From contig JAOXFI010000051.1 in the NCBI GenBank assembly GCA_029232285.1, forward strand, positions 1 to 54,395: a stretch of 54,395 nt of DNA, read 5' to 3'. Position 1 is the stretch's first letter. Each line of letters starts with the position of its first letter. The notes under the pieces were generated by a model, which saw only the letters and a program-made list of their open reading frames with translations, ran no database searches and had not been told where the DNA came from. A program made the translations under genes and the position numbers. This document shows positions 31,800 to 42,783 of the stretch, one piece after another. Origin of the DNA: Agmasoma carcini (nom. nud.) (lineage: Eukaryota; Microsporidia; Thelohaniidae).

Positions 31800-32365
31800 A
31801 TTTTGAAAATTGTTGATTTTTGGAAAATGATATTGAATTCTTAAAAACTAAAAAATTTACAGATTTATCTTATAAAACTATCAATAAGATATATGAAAAG
31901 TCATATTTGAAATGTTTGGATTATTTTAATATAAATCTAATTATATTGGGAGCCAACTCAAGCATAAAAGAAAAGGGACATCAAAATAACGCTAATAGCG
32001 ATGTTTGGATCTTTGGTATAGCAGATACATCTTCTAGACCTTCTAAAATGTATTTTGAGTATGTTCAAGACAGAAGTGTACTGTATTTATCACCTATAAC
32101 CCAAAAATATGTAATAAATCTAATATCATTCATTCTGATGAGTGGCGTTCATACTCAAGAATAAATCAAATATTAAGTTTTTTCGCATAATATTGTTAAT
32201 CATAGTAAAATTTTGTTAATTTTATTACATTCGCTCATACTCAAAATATTGAGTCATATTGGGCAAAGGTCAAGGCACGAATTAAAGAGCACAAAGTGTT
32301 GTTATCTACCAAGGTAGATGTGTTTTTTGGCAGAAATGAAATTCAAAGGCAGAATTATGTGCAAT
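31800..32365 (+). pseudogene. Merlin/ISXO2-like transposase, 5'-truncated copy
   Basis: The best-preserved coding fragment of the lineage. An 114-codon frame (31820-32164) reads ...SDVWIFGIADTSSRPSKMYF and EYVQDR. After a frameshift it continues as HSDEWRSYSRIN (second Asp), then HTQNIESYWAKVKARIKE (Glu). Order and motifs match ISXO2/IS1595 DDE domains. It is inactive because of frameshifts and stops. Confidence 0.8.
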
Positions 32366-32743
32366 GATTATGCACAAATCATTGATTTATTTAAAACTAA
32401 TTAAATTAAAAATTTACCGAATATCTGAAAATTGCTTAAGTAAATTGAAGAACTATATTCTGAGAAGCGAGAATTTAGGGGATTGATTACCAAAGGATAA
32501 ATCATATAACTCCTGATGGTTATTTTAGAAAGATGTTCAGTTATTTGGATATGTCAATTGCACGTGAAATTATTCTTGAATAAATGTATTCGGTCATATA
32601 AACTAGACAAGCAACAAAGAAGTCTATGTTTTTGTCAATGAAATAAATAACCTCATTCTTTAGAATGGAAACTTAGCAGTGGTGAACAACCATATTAAAA
32701 ATATATATTTATTCGACTTCCTGTAATTAAATCAACTTGATAT

Positions 32744-33215
32744 AATCTTGTGGTTTAGAATAGTTAGTTGGTTAAACTTTTTTTTGACAACCAGTCATCA
32801 ATATATTGAATATATTCTGATCTGATTTGTTCATGTTTTTAATCTAATATAAACCACTAACAATATATAAATTTTGAAAATAGGTAAGTAATGTTTGATC
32901 GTTTATCCGAAATATTTAAAAATGTGTTAAAACATGAAAAACTTTTGTCAAAAAATTTTTAATGTCTGTCACATGATGTGAACGATTTAAAAATAGGTAG
33001 AAAATAATATGAAAATTTTACAAAAAAATAATGTATAAAAATAAGTGTAAAATATTTACAATTTTTTTTGAAAAATTTAATATTTATCAGTAGATATTTA
33101 AAGTTGAAAATAGATAGAAAATAATGAAAAATTTTTGTTCAGTTTAAAAAATTATTAGTTGCTTGATGTGAAATCTTTTAAAACAGATAGAAAATCCTAT
33201 ATTAGAACATGAATT
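32744..33215. repeat. Uncharacterised dispersed repeat, copy 2
   Basis: Direct-orientation partner of 7858-8325. Within it, variants of GATGTGAA...TTTAAAA.AGATAGAAAAT occur about three times at roughly 110-bp spacing, suggesting an internal repeat structure. No coding capacity. Confidence 0.75.
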
Positions 33216-33470
33216 TATATTTTTATGTCATATGAAGAGGTAGTGTTTTAAGGTAGTAAGACTCCATTTAAAGATTAGAGTTGGTAATGGTATATTATGG
33301 TTTATTTTGGACTCTTTATAGGGAATATATTAAAGATCAAACAATATTTATAGAGAGTGTATTTGTTTTTATTTAACAATCAGGAAAAATGATTATAAAT
33401 CTTCTGTTTAAATTCATAGATACAAAATATAATGTACAAGATATTTACTTAAAATAATCAATAAAGCCAA

Positions 33471-33550
33471 TTATAATACACTAAAGAAACCCCATGAACA
33501 CTCTAGAATGATTGATTTTTGATAAGTATTAAAATATTTTAAAAAATATA
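33471..33550. repeat. Short dispersed repeat, copy 2
   Basis: Partner of 31013-31090, same orientation. Confidence 0.45.
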
Positions 33551-33629
33551 GGTTAGAGTGAGTATCTTTTCAGGAAAGAAAATGTATGTTGAAAAATTTA
33601 ATAAAAATATAATAATTTGTTTTAAAATG

Positions 33630-34115
33630 TTTGAAACACTTCCTAAGACTTCTTTGTTTTTCATTTCATGCTTAAAAATGAATTTATTCAAATAAATATG
33701 GGTGTTTATTGTTTTATATAACCCATTTTCTATTTAACCTTTTAACAAATCCCTAATAGCATTCAATGTTTTGAGTGTGAATCATAGGTTATAAAAGACA
33801 ACAAAATTCGTTTTATGATTAACGTGCCCTAAAAAATTATATTTCATTATTTGATAATGAGAGATGTGTTGAGAAGCAATCTGAAATGATATAAAGACCA
33901 TTCCTAACATGAACAATATTTTCAATCGCTTGTCTTAGTGTAGGCTTTTCCTTTTTCAAACATAATAAATCTAATTTTCATGTGTTCTACACACACCTCC
34001 GAAAATCAGATATGGTTGAACAAACACACCTTGATCGTTCTGAAATAACTGAATCATCAACTTCTACTATGCGATCTTCTTTCACTCCTATCTTTCCTAA
34101 ATCATTGTTTTTTTA
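33630..34115 (-). pseudogene. Divergent ISXO2/Merlin-like transposase relic (lineage d)
   Basis: On the minus strand it reads VKEDRIVEVDDSVISERSR (catalytic Asp region) and, about 270 bp on, IHTQNIECY-GFVKRLNRKW (Glu region). The intervening domain is partly deleted. It differs from the other three lineages in orientation and in the sequence after the Glu. Confidence 0.6.
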
Positions 34116-35285
34116 TTTCTTCATATATCCATTTCACATAAACATTAGAAGAATAATTGAGAATATTTAGATATATTTGACTTTTTTTAATAAGTTAATT
34201 TCAAGAATAAGATAGACCAAAAATTTGAATTTCTTTACCAAAGACACATTTTTACCTTTATAAATATTGTTAAGTGATGTGTACGTCTGTTGTAGCAATA
34301 ATTACAATTTAAAACACGTTTAATAACATTGCAATATTTAATGAATATATTTATTTTAGTCAAACCCTACAAATCTTCTAATATCTTGAAATGTTCTGAT
34401 TTTAAGTTTCTTAAAAGGGTTTCTTATATTTTCAATGCAAATGTCTATAGATAAATAATTTAAATTTCAAATTATTAATATATATTGACAAAACAATTAT
34501 TTATTTGAATTTTCGCTTCGTAAGAAGTTTAATCCAAATTGATCAGAATTTTTGCCGATTGTAGTTGCCGTCATAAATGGTTTAATACAGAAAATCATCC
34601 AACATTGTACAAAATTTTGTAAAATTGTTTATAAGTAATAATATATTAAAAAAATTCTTACCCCATTTAATCTGGTTTATCCGCATAATTTTAACCCTTT
34701 AATAGAATCAAGAAATATTTTACTTCATACCTAAAATTGTTTTAAACCGACAAATTCTGAGCAATAATTACACAGATCGCAAAACAAGATTGAACCAGTA
34801 AACATTATTATCGCAGGCTAATTTATATATATTTTTATTCTATTTAAATATAAACAAACTCAAGTATACATTTGAAAGTCCTCACGCGCAGCAAGTAATA
34901 TGAAAAGACAAAAATATAACAGAAACCCCGAATAAAAGACATAATTTAATAAATCATTATTTTAATTTTTTATCAACTTTTCTATCATATATTAATCACG
35001 GCGCACTTACGCATACACACAAAATTGTTTTCTTAAATTCTGTAATCAAAACTAAAATGACCAAGCTTTAAATAGCTTAATTTGACACTTTTGTGGAACC
35101 TTTTCGTAGGGGTCTGCTGTAGAAATATGCTCCTAAGCTTTTTAAAAAATAAAACTAAATATTTATATGATATAATCTCATTAGTGATATTTTAACGATA
35201 TCACATTTTAATTAAATAAAAATTTTATATATCTTTAATGCTTTCTAAAACAAATTAATACAATTTTTTAAAAAAAAATCAAAAA
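34116..35285. other. Gene-free region
   Basis: AT-rich with no recognised ORF or repeat up to the terminator of the 5S gene at 35286. Confidence 0.45.
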
Positions 35286-35401
35286 ATACAGCACTTAATG
35301 TTCCCAAGTGATCGCTCGTCTTAGTACTTAATTAAGCTCTTACTGTCTTGACTTCAGTGTTCTGATGAGTACTGGTAATTTACAGTAGATATGGCCGTAA
35401 T
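35286..35401 (-). rRNA. 5S rRNA: 5S ribosomal RNA, copy a
   Basis: 116 bp beginning ATTACGGCCATATCTACTG and ending TTAAGTGCTGTAT, directly followed by a T-run (Pol III terminator). TACGGC near the 5' end pairs with GCTGTA at the 3' end (helix I). Internal features match eukaryotic 5S: GAAGTCAAGACAGTA (the GAAGCTAAGCAGGGT region) and AGTACTAAGACGAGCGATCA then CTTGGGAACA (the AGTACTTGGATGGGAGACC...CTGGGAA region, box C). It differs from copy b at one base (A instead of C before GAGCTTAATT). Confidence 0.95.
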
Positions 35402-35600
35402 TATATTTTAATATATGTGTTTATTTAAAATATACTTTTATTCTTTTGAAATCATTAAAATGATTTCTAAGTGTTTTTTTATTACCAATGATTTTATTTT
35501 GATTAAAAAGTTTATTTATTTATATTCGGTCTTCAAAAGGTTTTACTTTTAAGGCTCATATTAAACATTTATGCATTTAATATTTAAAATCAAATTTTTA
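35402..35600 (+). mobile_element. LTR-like block upstream of 5S copy a
   Basis: It starts at the 5' end of the 5S gene and points away from it. It aligns with the reverse complement of about 39345-39704, including GATTTCTAAG, TTTATTTATATTCGGTCTT and GCTCATATTAA...CATTTATGCA, but with an internal deletion of about 130 bp. Confidence 0.6.
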
Positions 35601-36596
35601 TCTTTTTATGCTCCTATTAAGTTGGAAATTAACAAAATGTCAATAAATTTCGAGTTTATTCTAGTAGGATTATATGCAAAAGTAGTTAATATATATTCGG
35701 TTTGTTATTATTAAAGATCCTAGAATGTGTGGCTCTTCACTGAAAAGATTATGACTTTTTGTGAGTTTATTTGTTCTAACCGTTTTTGAATCAATCAAAT
35801 CACAAATCAGTGTATGTACTGAAAAGGTTAAAAATTTAAATGATAAACCATTATTATTTATTTCAGTAATTTCTTAGATAGAATTGAACAAGACACTGAA
35901 CCCTTATATCCTTTTTTAGAAAAGGTGGTATAAGTTATATTTCTTTTGGTTTTTATTGAATTCGCTTTGTTTGGTTTTTCCATCATTTAATACCAATTGA
36001 TAATTTTAATAAAATTATATTTTCTCGAATATCGTTAGATATAAAGCCAGATTTATGTGAAATGTTGCCCAAATTTCATAATTTTTAAGCGTGTAATTTT
36101 ATAAAATGCAGTGGTGTACATATATAGTTATGAACAAATTTAAAGTGTATTTTATAATATTTCTGATATGCTTTGTGACAATAATGCGATTGAATTTCTT
36201 TTGCGTTTTAATGCACTTACGAAAATATTTATGTGTGATACACTGGAAGGAAAAAACAGGTGCCACTAAAATTGTTTTTAAAAACTATAATTATATATTT
36301 TTACGAATTTTATAAATTATTTAAAAACAAATTATTTAGCCTTGATTTACTTTGGTAACTTTTTTACATCTTTTCTTATTGTAAAAATCAACTTTTTAAA
36401 AACTATATCTAGTATATTAGAATATAATTTTAATATTATATTATGAAAATAATGTGGAGATTTAAACTTCTTTTAGATCACATCCAAAAATTTCCTCATG
36501 TAAGAAATTTCGTCCGGTTTTTAGAAAAAAATATTTTTATTCTTTTATTAATAGTAATTTTTTTTAAAAATTCAGTTATAAGAATAAAATTTTTAT
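35601..36596. other. Gene-free region
   Basis: AT-rich; no gene or repeat recognised. Confidence 0.4.
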
Positions 36597-37445
36597 TATT
36601 TTAACAATAATATTAAACCATTTTTATATGATATAGATCATCTACTATAACTATTACGTGAGCTTGGTGTTTGAAAAAGACATCAAAGATGTTCTGAGTG
36701 TTTTTTAATTGTTAAATACATAAGAAACAACAACCAGAATTGCTTTAGATGCATGAATAGTGTATGCCTTTCTTACAGAATTATTTTTCATTTTGAAAAG
36801 GTAGTTTTTTTAAAGGCCTCAACCTTACTTTGGTTAACGCTATAAAAATCATGAATTTATGGCCAAAAAATATAACAATACCCAAAGCCGTAAAAATCAT
36901 GTATTTTTCAAAAGGTACAAATTAAAGACATATTTGAATTTTATAATTTTAATATAAATTATTTTTAATTTAACTTTTTAGAATTGGGTAATCAAAACAT
37001 TATATGTCAGGTTGATGAAACAAAATTCAATTATAAACTGAAGGTGAATAGAGAAAAATACAAAAAAACTGCTATTTGGTATTGCTATTATTTTATCAAT
37101 TTTTTTAAAGGTATATATGGAGTATGTGCATGACATAAGTGCATCTACTCTTTTACCAATTATATACAGAGTATGTCGCTGAGGCTCAATAATCCATTCT
37201 AATAATAAAAAATCTTATTCAAGGATATATCCTAACCTCGGTATAGTCTATTGAACAGTCAATCATAGTTTAAATATTGTTAATCCTATGACTTTAGTTC
37301 ATACTCAAAATATTGAGTCTTATTGGCCAAAATCAAGGCAAGAATAAAAGAAAAGGGTAAAAATCTACTAAATTAGATGTCTTCTTAGCTGAAATGATGT
37401 TGATAGACAGTGTTCTTTAGGGTGATTTAAACAAATCTTCAATAT
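36597..37445 (+). mobile_element. Merlin/ISXO2-like DNA transposon remnant, copy 2
   Basis: Aligns with 2139-2950 from the 5' non-coding start (GATATAGATCATCT) to the 3' end. Coding fragments: NIICQVDETKFN (first Asp), VYMEYVHDISASTLLPI in the middle, and HTQNIESYW (Glu region). Multiple stops. Its right end adjoins the truncated Ty3 RT, so it may have interrupted that element. Confidence 0.78.
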
Positions 37446-37489
37446 ATTATAAATAATTAAATTTTATTTTAAATTTTTTTTTCTCTGAG

Positions 37490-38065
37490 GAAATTTTGAT
37501 CTTTGTCCAAATATTAAATAAGAACATTATCTATGTATCTTTGAAATGTAGCTGGGGTGTTTGTCAAGCCAAAAGGCATCTTTAAAATTCGAACGACTTA
37601 AATTCACATGTAAACAACATCTTCAGGATATATATCAATTTAGTAAATTCTTCTTTTTGTAGTCTAATTTAGAGAAAATGTTGGCACCATTTAAACATTT
37701 AATAATATCTTCGAAATTTAACATTAGATATTTGTCTTTAATAGTTATAGAGTTAAATGACCCATATTCTATGCACATTCGTTTTTTGTTTTTTACATTT
37801 TCTCATTTTAAAGTTTACTATTCTTATTTTAACACGGAAAAGGTATAGTAAGGTTATAAAATTCTATGGTGGGTTAATTTTCTTATAATACCTTTTTGTA
37901 ATAAGTTCTCGATTTTATTCTTAAGAAGAACTTTCTTCTCTGTATTTGTTCTTCTTTTTTTAAACGCTATAGGCTGAGCCTTTTCTATAATAATTCAGTG
38001 CACTGGCTTGAATTTATGGGTAATTTTTCTCAAGAGTTCAACCACATTCTCTAATATTTTGATTG
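37490..38065 (-). pseudogene. Ty3/gypsy reverse transcriptase fragment
   Basis: Minus-strand frames give ENLLQKGIIRK, ITIKDKYLM, NGANIFSKLDYK and KMPFGLTNTPATFQRYIDN. These are in order the RT entry, 'IT.KD.YPiP', 'gAk.FSkLDl' and 'MPFGL.nAPaTFQ' motifs of Ty3/gypsy RT. Frameshifts interrupt it and the YxDD region is lost. Confidence 0.8.
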
Positions 38066-38105
38066 CATCAATATGCTTTTTAATATAATTTAATCCTATT
38101 ATTAT

Positions 38106-38384
38106 TTACTGTCTAAGGTTCTTTTCGACTACCAATTCTTGTATTACACTTGCATCTTTGATTACTAAATTATTTTCTGTCTTCCTAATAGATTCAATCT
38201 TTTTATTAGCAGACCAATAGGAAAAAATGTTCACGGGTTGTACATCCATTTTATGTAGTTTATTCGAGATAACTAAAACCTCTGTGCCTGTATCCAGGCG
38301 CACACGATAATTGACATTTAATAAATGTGTCAATATATGATAGATTTGGTTCATCCGACATATAAAATATATAGTTAGACTCAT
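38106..38384 (-). pseudogene. Ty3/gypsy aspartic protease fragment
   Basis: Contains RLDTGTEVLVIS, matching the D-T/S-G active-site motif of retrotransposon proteases ('lDTGA..svis'). It lies between gag and RT in the proper order. Confidence 0.65.
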
Positions 38385-38489
38385 TTTTATTATTCAATTC
38401 ACAATTTTTTGCTTCTGCACACTCATTCACTTTAACCAAGCCAAGATTTTTAGAATTCTTATTTTAAAGATTTTGTTTTCTATTAAGAC

Positions 38490-39065
38490 AGTTCCTTATT
38501 AGATGTCTGGTCTGTTACAATAGAAGCAATTTAACTAAGTTCTTACACACTGTTGTTCACAACTGCAGTTACTTAGTACATTTTCTTAGATACTTCCTTG
38601 TTTAGATTCTCACATATTTGATTTATATTCTTACAGTAAAGTGTCGTCTTTGATGTAGCTAGTAAAATCTTTTCAGATATTAATGATGAAAACGCACTTA
38701 ACATCAATGAAATCACAACCTCTTCTCTTTTGTTGCTCTTGGCTGCGAAACTTGCTGCCTTATCTAAAAAAAACTAACAGAGACACTCATCCATCATTTC
38801 AAAATTTTTGAGTTTTGTCACAGCTTTTGATATCCTATTATTTGGAATGAACATCATCTCAAAGAGGAAAACAATATCGTTAAACACTTTACTCTGGTGC
38901 TCATCAAACCATACTCGTGCCCCACCTCTCAAGGCTAGTTTAAAAGCCATCATTTTCTCTCTGCCACTAAAACCTAAGGCTTTCATATATTATAGAAAGT
39001 CTTCTATAAGCATACTTGCATCACTGCTTTGTTCTTTTGATGCAAACACATGAGGCACTTTAACC
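38490..39065 (-). pseudogene. Ty3/gypsy gag fragment with zinc-knuckle relic
   Basis: AFKLALRGGARVWFDEHQSK (38774-38986 frame) is typical of retrotransposon Gag ('f...L.g.A..Wf'). Further downstream CFYCNRPD and, after a one-base shift, HLIRNC make a CCHC zinc knuckle. Together with the protease and RT this is gag-pol order on the minus strand. Confidence 0.65.
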
Positions 39066-39249
39066 CGTTTGCCTGTATCAACAAAATGTTAGAATCATAT
39101 TTATTCATATCAATTGCTCCATTACATGCTATTGTTGAGGTAAACATCTCTTTTCACTAAATTTCTCAGAACAACACAATTTTTAATATCTCTCACTCAA
39201 AACAAAATTTGTTAAAAAACATCTTTATATGATCCATGTTCCAACAGGG

Positions 39250-39704
39250 TTGAGTTCACAATTACCTTAATACTCTTAAGACAATAAAGATATATTATAT
39301 TGAGATTTTGATACGTTATTCTGATACAACAAACATTAAATAATGAAAATTTGATTTTAAATATTAAATGCATAAATGTTTAATATTAATATGAGCCTTA
39401 AAAGTAAAACAATTAGTATTTTTATAAATTTAACAAAAACCAACTAAATATCAAATACTATTTTGTTATTTATACTTTAGGAAAGCTAAAACCATGTTTT
39501 TAATAAACAATGTTCAAAATAAACACATCTTACAACAGTCAAGAACTTACATATATTCCAAAACCTTTTAAAGACCGAATATAAATAAATAAAATTTTTA
39601 ATCAAAATATAATCATTTGGTAAAAAATAATACCTTAGAAATCATTTAACAGATTTCATAAAATTAAAAGTTTATATTTAAGTAATCACATATATTAAAA
39701 TGTA
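39250..39704 (-). mobile_element. Ty3-type LTR-like block upstream of 5S copy b
   Basis: It lies between the gag-bearing fragment and the 5S gene and points towards gag, so it is a good 5' LTR candidate. Its gag-proximal end (TTGTATCAGAATAACGTATC then ATCTCAA on the minus strand) recurs at 52858-52970, where no 5S gene is present. That argues for a mobile LTR rather than 5S spacer. A TGGAACATGG sequence just after it could be the primer-binding site. Confidence 0.6.
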
Positions 39705-39820
39705 ATTACGGCCATATCTACTGTAAATTACCAGTACTCATCAGAACACTGAAGTCAAGACAGTACGAGCTTAATTAAGTACTAAGACGAGCGATCACTT
39801 GGGAACATTAAGTGCTGTAT
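39705..39820 (+). rRNA. 5S rRNA: 5S ribosomal RNA, copy b
   Basis: 116 bp with all eukaryotic 5S hallmarks: ACGGCCATA at the 5' end, GAAGTCAAGACAGTACGAGC in the middle, AGTACTAAGACGAGCGATCA and CTTGGGAACA as box C, and GTGCTGTA pairing back to the 5' end. A T-rich terminator (TATTTTTTGATTTTTT) follows immediately. Confidence 0.96.
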
Positions 39821-40089
39821 TTTTTGATTTTTTATTTTAAAAATCGCTGTATACTTATTTTTTAGAAAGTGACGTAACCTTGGGGAGCCCCTTATGTTTT
39901 AGATAGGTTACCAAAATAGAGTTCTGAGTTAATATTGATTTATTAATTGTATCGCGAGCTGGTTGGGAAATTACGTATATATGTTTATCCACCATTGGGG
40001 TTATAGTAACATTTTTTTTATAGTTTGTTTTTATATATTAATTTTAATATAAACATTATAAAAAGAGTATACGTTAATCATCCTTTCTT

Positions 40090-40335
40090 TCATAATTCTG
40101 TCTTAACAAACAAGTCTTATTTGTTTTACGTTTACAATAAATCTATTCTTTTCGTCTTCAATTTCTATCCTGTTTCCATTATTCAACATTTTGCTGATTT
40201 TTAAGGTCTTATCCAGTTTACATCAAATTTAGATAAAGCCAGTTGTTTTTTATATATAGCTTCACTTATTTTATATATATGTGGTATTCTTTTTCTTACT
40301 TGTCTGATCTCATTCTTATGTTATGAATTTTTATG
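40090..40335 (-). pseudogene. Ty3/gypsy integrase C-terminal fragment
   Basis: Minus-strand frames read KNEIRQVRKRIPHIYK, LSKFDVNWIRP and, after a shift, MLNNGNRIEIEDEKNRF then IVNVKQIRLV. This matches the integrase C-terminal pattern 'KFdp.y.GPykv..v..n...i.......VnV..lrl'. An A-run (about 40010-40020) after the stop may be a polypurine tract. Confidence 0.65.
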
Positions 40336-40734
40336 TTATTTTATTTATATCACATATTTTTGTTCGCTTCAAAAGATCTAATGGATTGTATTATTAATTT
40401 TAAATGGTGTACAGTCCAAGTATCTGTTATAATTGCACTGTAAGGCAATATTTATAAGTCTTTGTACTTGGTTTAAAGGTTTTAGTTTATTAACCATTAA
40501 AGATCTTTTTATTGTTTGATCATTTCTATAAATTAACCAATATCTAAATAAATATATTACAATGATATCTTAAACTAATGATTCCGATATTACAACTAGG
40601 AGATAGAATACGAAACCATTTTTTTCCCGTAAAGAGGTAAAGTATAAAAAAAATATCTTTTCATAGAACTGTAAAAAACTTTTACGCATATTTATATCAC
40701 TATGAAACGAATGGTGTCATCCCCTGACAGCTAC

Positions 40735-40967
40735 ATTTATTGTTTATACTTTTGGTAAATAGAAAACCACTTATCATAAACAGGGACTAAGTTAGCTTAC
40801 CTCAAACAGTCAAGGACTTACATATTTTCCAATTATCCTCCTAGATAGAGTTTGACAAGTAAACTTTAATCAAGTATATATATATAATATACCTTAGGTA
40901 ATCTTATAATAAAATTTTATATTTAAACTCATTCATGTGATTATATTTTATAACTTTACTTTTTTCA
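40735..40967 (-). mobile_element. Ty3-type LTR-like block upstream of 5S copy c
   Basis: Homologous to but much diverged from 39250-39704 (shared CAGTCAAGGACTTACATAT, ATACCTTAGGTAATC-like and TTTATATTTAA). It again starts at the 5' end of a 5S gene and points away from it. Confidence 0.55.
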
Positions 40968-41083
40968 ATTACGGCCATATCTACTGTAAATTACCAGTAC
41001 TCATCAGAACACTGAAGTCAAGACAGTACGAGCTTAATTAAGTACTAAGACGAGCGATCACTTGGGAACATTAAGTGTTGTAT
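40968..41083 (+). rRNA. 5S rRNA: 5S ribosomal RNA, copy c
   Basis: 116 bp, identical to copy b except GTGTTGTA for GTGCTGTA near the 3' end, which keeps helix I by a G-U pair. A T-run terminator follows. Confidence 0.95.
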
Positions 41084-42131
41084 TTTTTGATTTTTTTTCA
41101 AAAAAAATTAGTGACTTCTTTTGTGCTTTACCGAATTTCAAATAGTTTATATAAATTAATTTGTGTGATGACTGATTTATTATTGTTTTTGCTTTGTATA
41201 GCTTTCCGAATATTGTTTTAGTAGTTGTATTTATAATAGACTTTGTATATTTATCATAAATTGATTTATTAATAAATAATACATTTAAATTATGTACCGT
41301 GTCGTATCTGTACGTACCGATATGAATATAAAGTAAATAAATTCATTTGTATATTTATTTATACGTTTATCACCCTTGAACGTAGAAAGGTATGTTTGTA
41401 TCCTTTTTCTGATTTTGTTTTAATATTCTTTATTTTACTTTTGCTGTATTTATACTTTAATTTGTATATTTTAATATATTAAATTAAACATTAAGTTTTA
41501 TGTCATCACGAATTAGTTGATTATTCCCTTGGTGCTACCATAGCTGTGATTATATAAACAAAATGAATTTATTTTATACATAATCAGTAATATTTTATTT
41601 TTTGTTTTGATTGCAAAGTATAAAATAAACAATAATATTTAACTTGATGAATGATCAAAACGATTCACATACGAGATAAAAAGATGATCAAAAATAATAT
41701 TTTAAACCATTGGCTTTATAAAATATATCAATCTTACAGTAGTAACATTAGGTCAAAGTTGGCAAATCTATCGGGTGGACAAATTTTCGTAAAAACTTTC
41801 ACAACTCACTTATAAAATCTATGTTGAAACTTTGTTTAAATGTTAAAAATATAAGTATAAATAACATGGAACAGATTGGGATTTATTGAAATTAAAATTT
41901 CTAATTATTTGTGATAAATGTTGCAGAAGTTAAATATAAGGAATATATTTATTTGATTTCATACAAGAATGTAATTTTTGTGATTCTAAGTAAAAAAGAC
42001 AAATACATTTTTTTAGTCAATATAAAATTAAAAACATTTGAGATGCTGTATCTTGTGCAAAAATTTAACCTTAAAAATAATAAAAAATTTGGCCATATTT
42101 TTATTATTTTATAAAGATTTTGAGCTTTTCA
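41084..42131. other. Gene-free region
   Basis: AT-rich. A small more balanced patch at about 41295-41400 (GTGTCGTATCTGTACGTACCG) has no recognised function. No convincing ORF. Confidence 0.4.
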
Positions 42132-42146
42132 TCATATGATATCAAT

Positions 42147-42768
42147 AATAATAAGTATAAATTTATTTAATCTACATTTCATCTAGCGATTGTAAAAATC
42201 ACTTTTATCAAGCTACTATCAAAACACACACTAAACAAAAGAGACATAAAACACGTCCGCTTATTTCCTTTTTTTCTACAAACAGTCTATAATATCAGTT
42301 ATTATTTACAAAACGATGAAAAGCCGAACCAGCAAGTAAAAACACCCAAACTCAGTAAAATCAATCATAAAAAAGCTCAAAGAAGAGACGGAAAGCGGGT
42401 GGATAACACAACCATACACAAAAGTGCTTTTATAATAAGTAAATAAGTTCGTCAAGCTAATTTGAAAAAGTTTCAGCAAGACTTTAAAGACACTAAACTA
42501 TAGGATGCGGTTGCAGATGAACTTAGTGCTATTACGCACTCCAACCATCTTATATCTTCGAGATCCCGAAGTGGCACTTCCCTACTGATAGAAGAGGTGT
42601 CTGTCACTCGACCGCAAACTGGGTTTCCAGAGTGAACAAGATATTCCATATCCACTTGGGCTTGCTTTAACCCCTGGCAGGACCCAACTTGTTATAGTTC
42701 AATTAGCCATCGCTTTTATACAAAGTTACCACTCTGCACCACGTGGAGGTCTGGACTCTTCGCAGAGC
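42147..42768 (-). mobile_element. SINE-like repeat, copy E, full length with exact target-site duplication
   Basis: 622 bp. On the minus strand it starts GCTCTGCGAAGAGTCCAGAC and ends with TTATTATT. It is flanked by the exact 15-mer TCATATGATATCAAT at 42132-42146 and 42769-42783. CTCTGC near the 5' end can pair with GCAGAG about 30 bases later, enclosing CCACGTGG. Further hairpins are CTTCG/CGAAG and GAAGTG/CACTTC. It lies about 575 bp upstream of the XPF start. Confidence 0.95.
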
Positions 42769-42783
42769 TCATATGATATCAAT

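Noticed and set aside
35286..35401. First read as the conserved head of an LTR because three copies border Ty3 fragments
   Set aside because: The 116 bp carry the full 5S rRNA signature (ACGGCCATA, GAAG..AAGACAG, box C-like CTTGGGAA, GTGCTGTA) and a Pol III T-run terminator, so they are 5S genes beside LTR-like blocks.
41911..42114. 67-codon ORF near 42 kb
   Set aside because: Begins with GTG, composed mostly of AT-rich codons, no family match or start motif.
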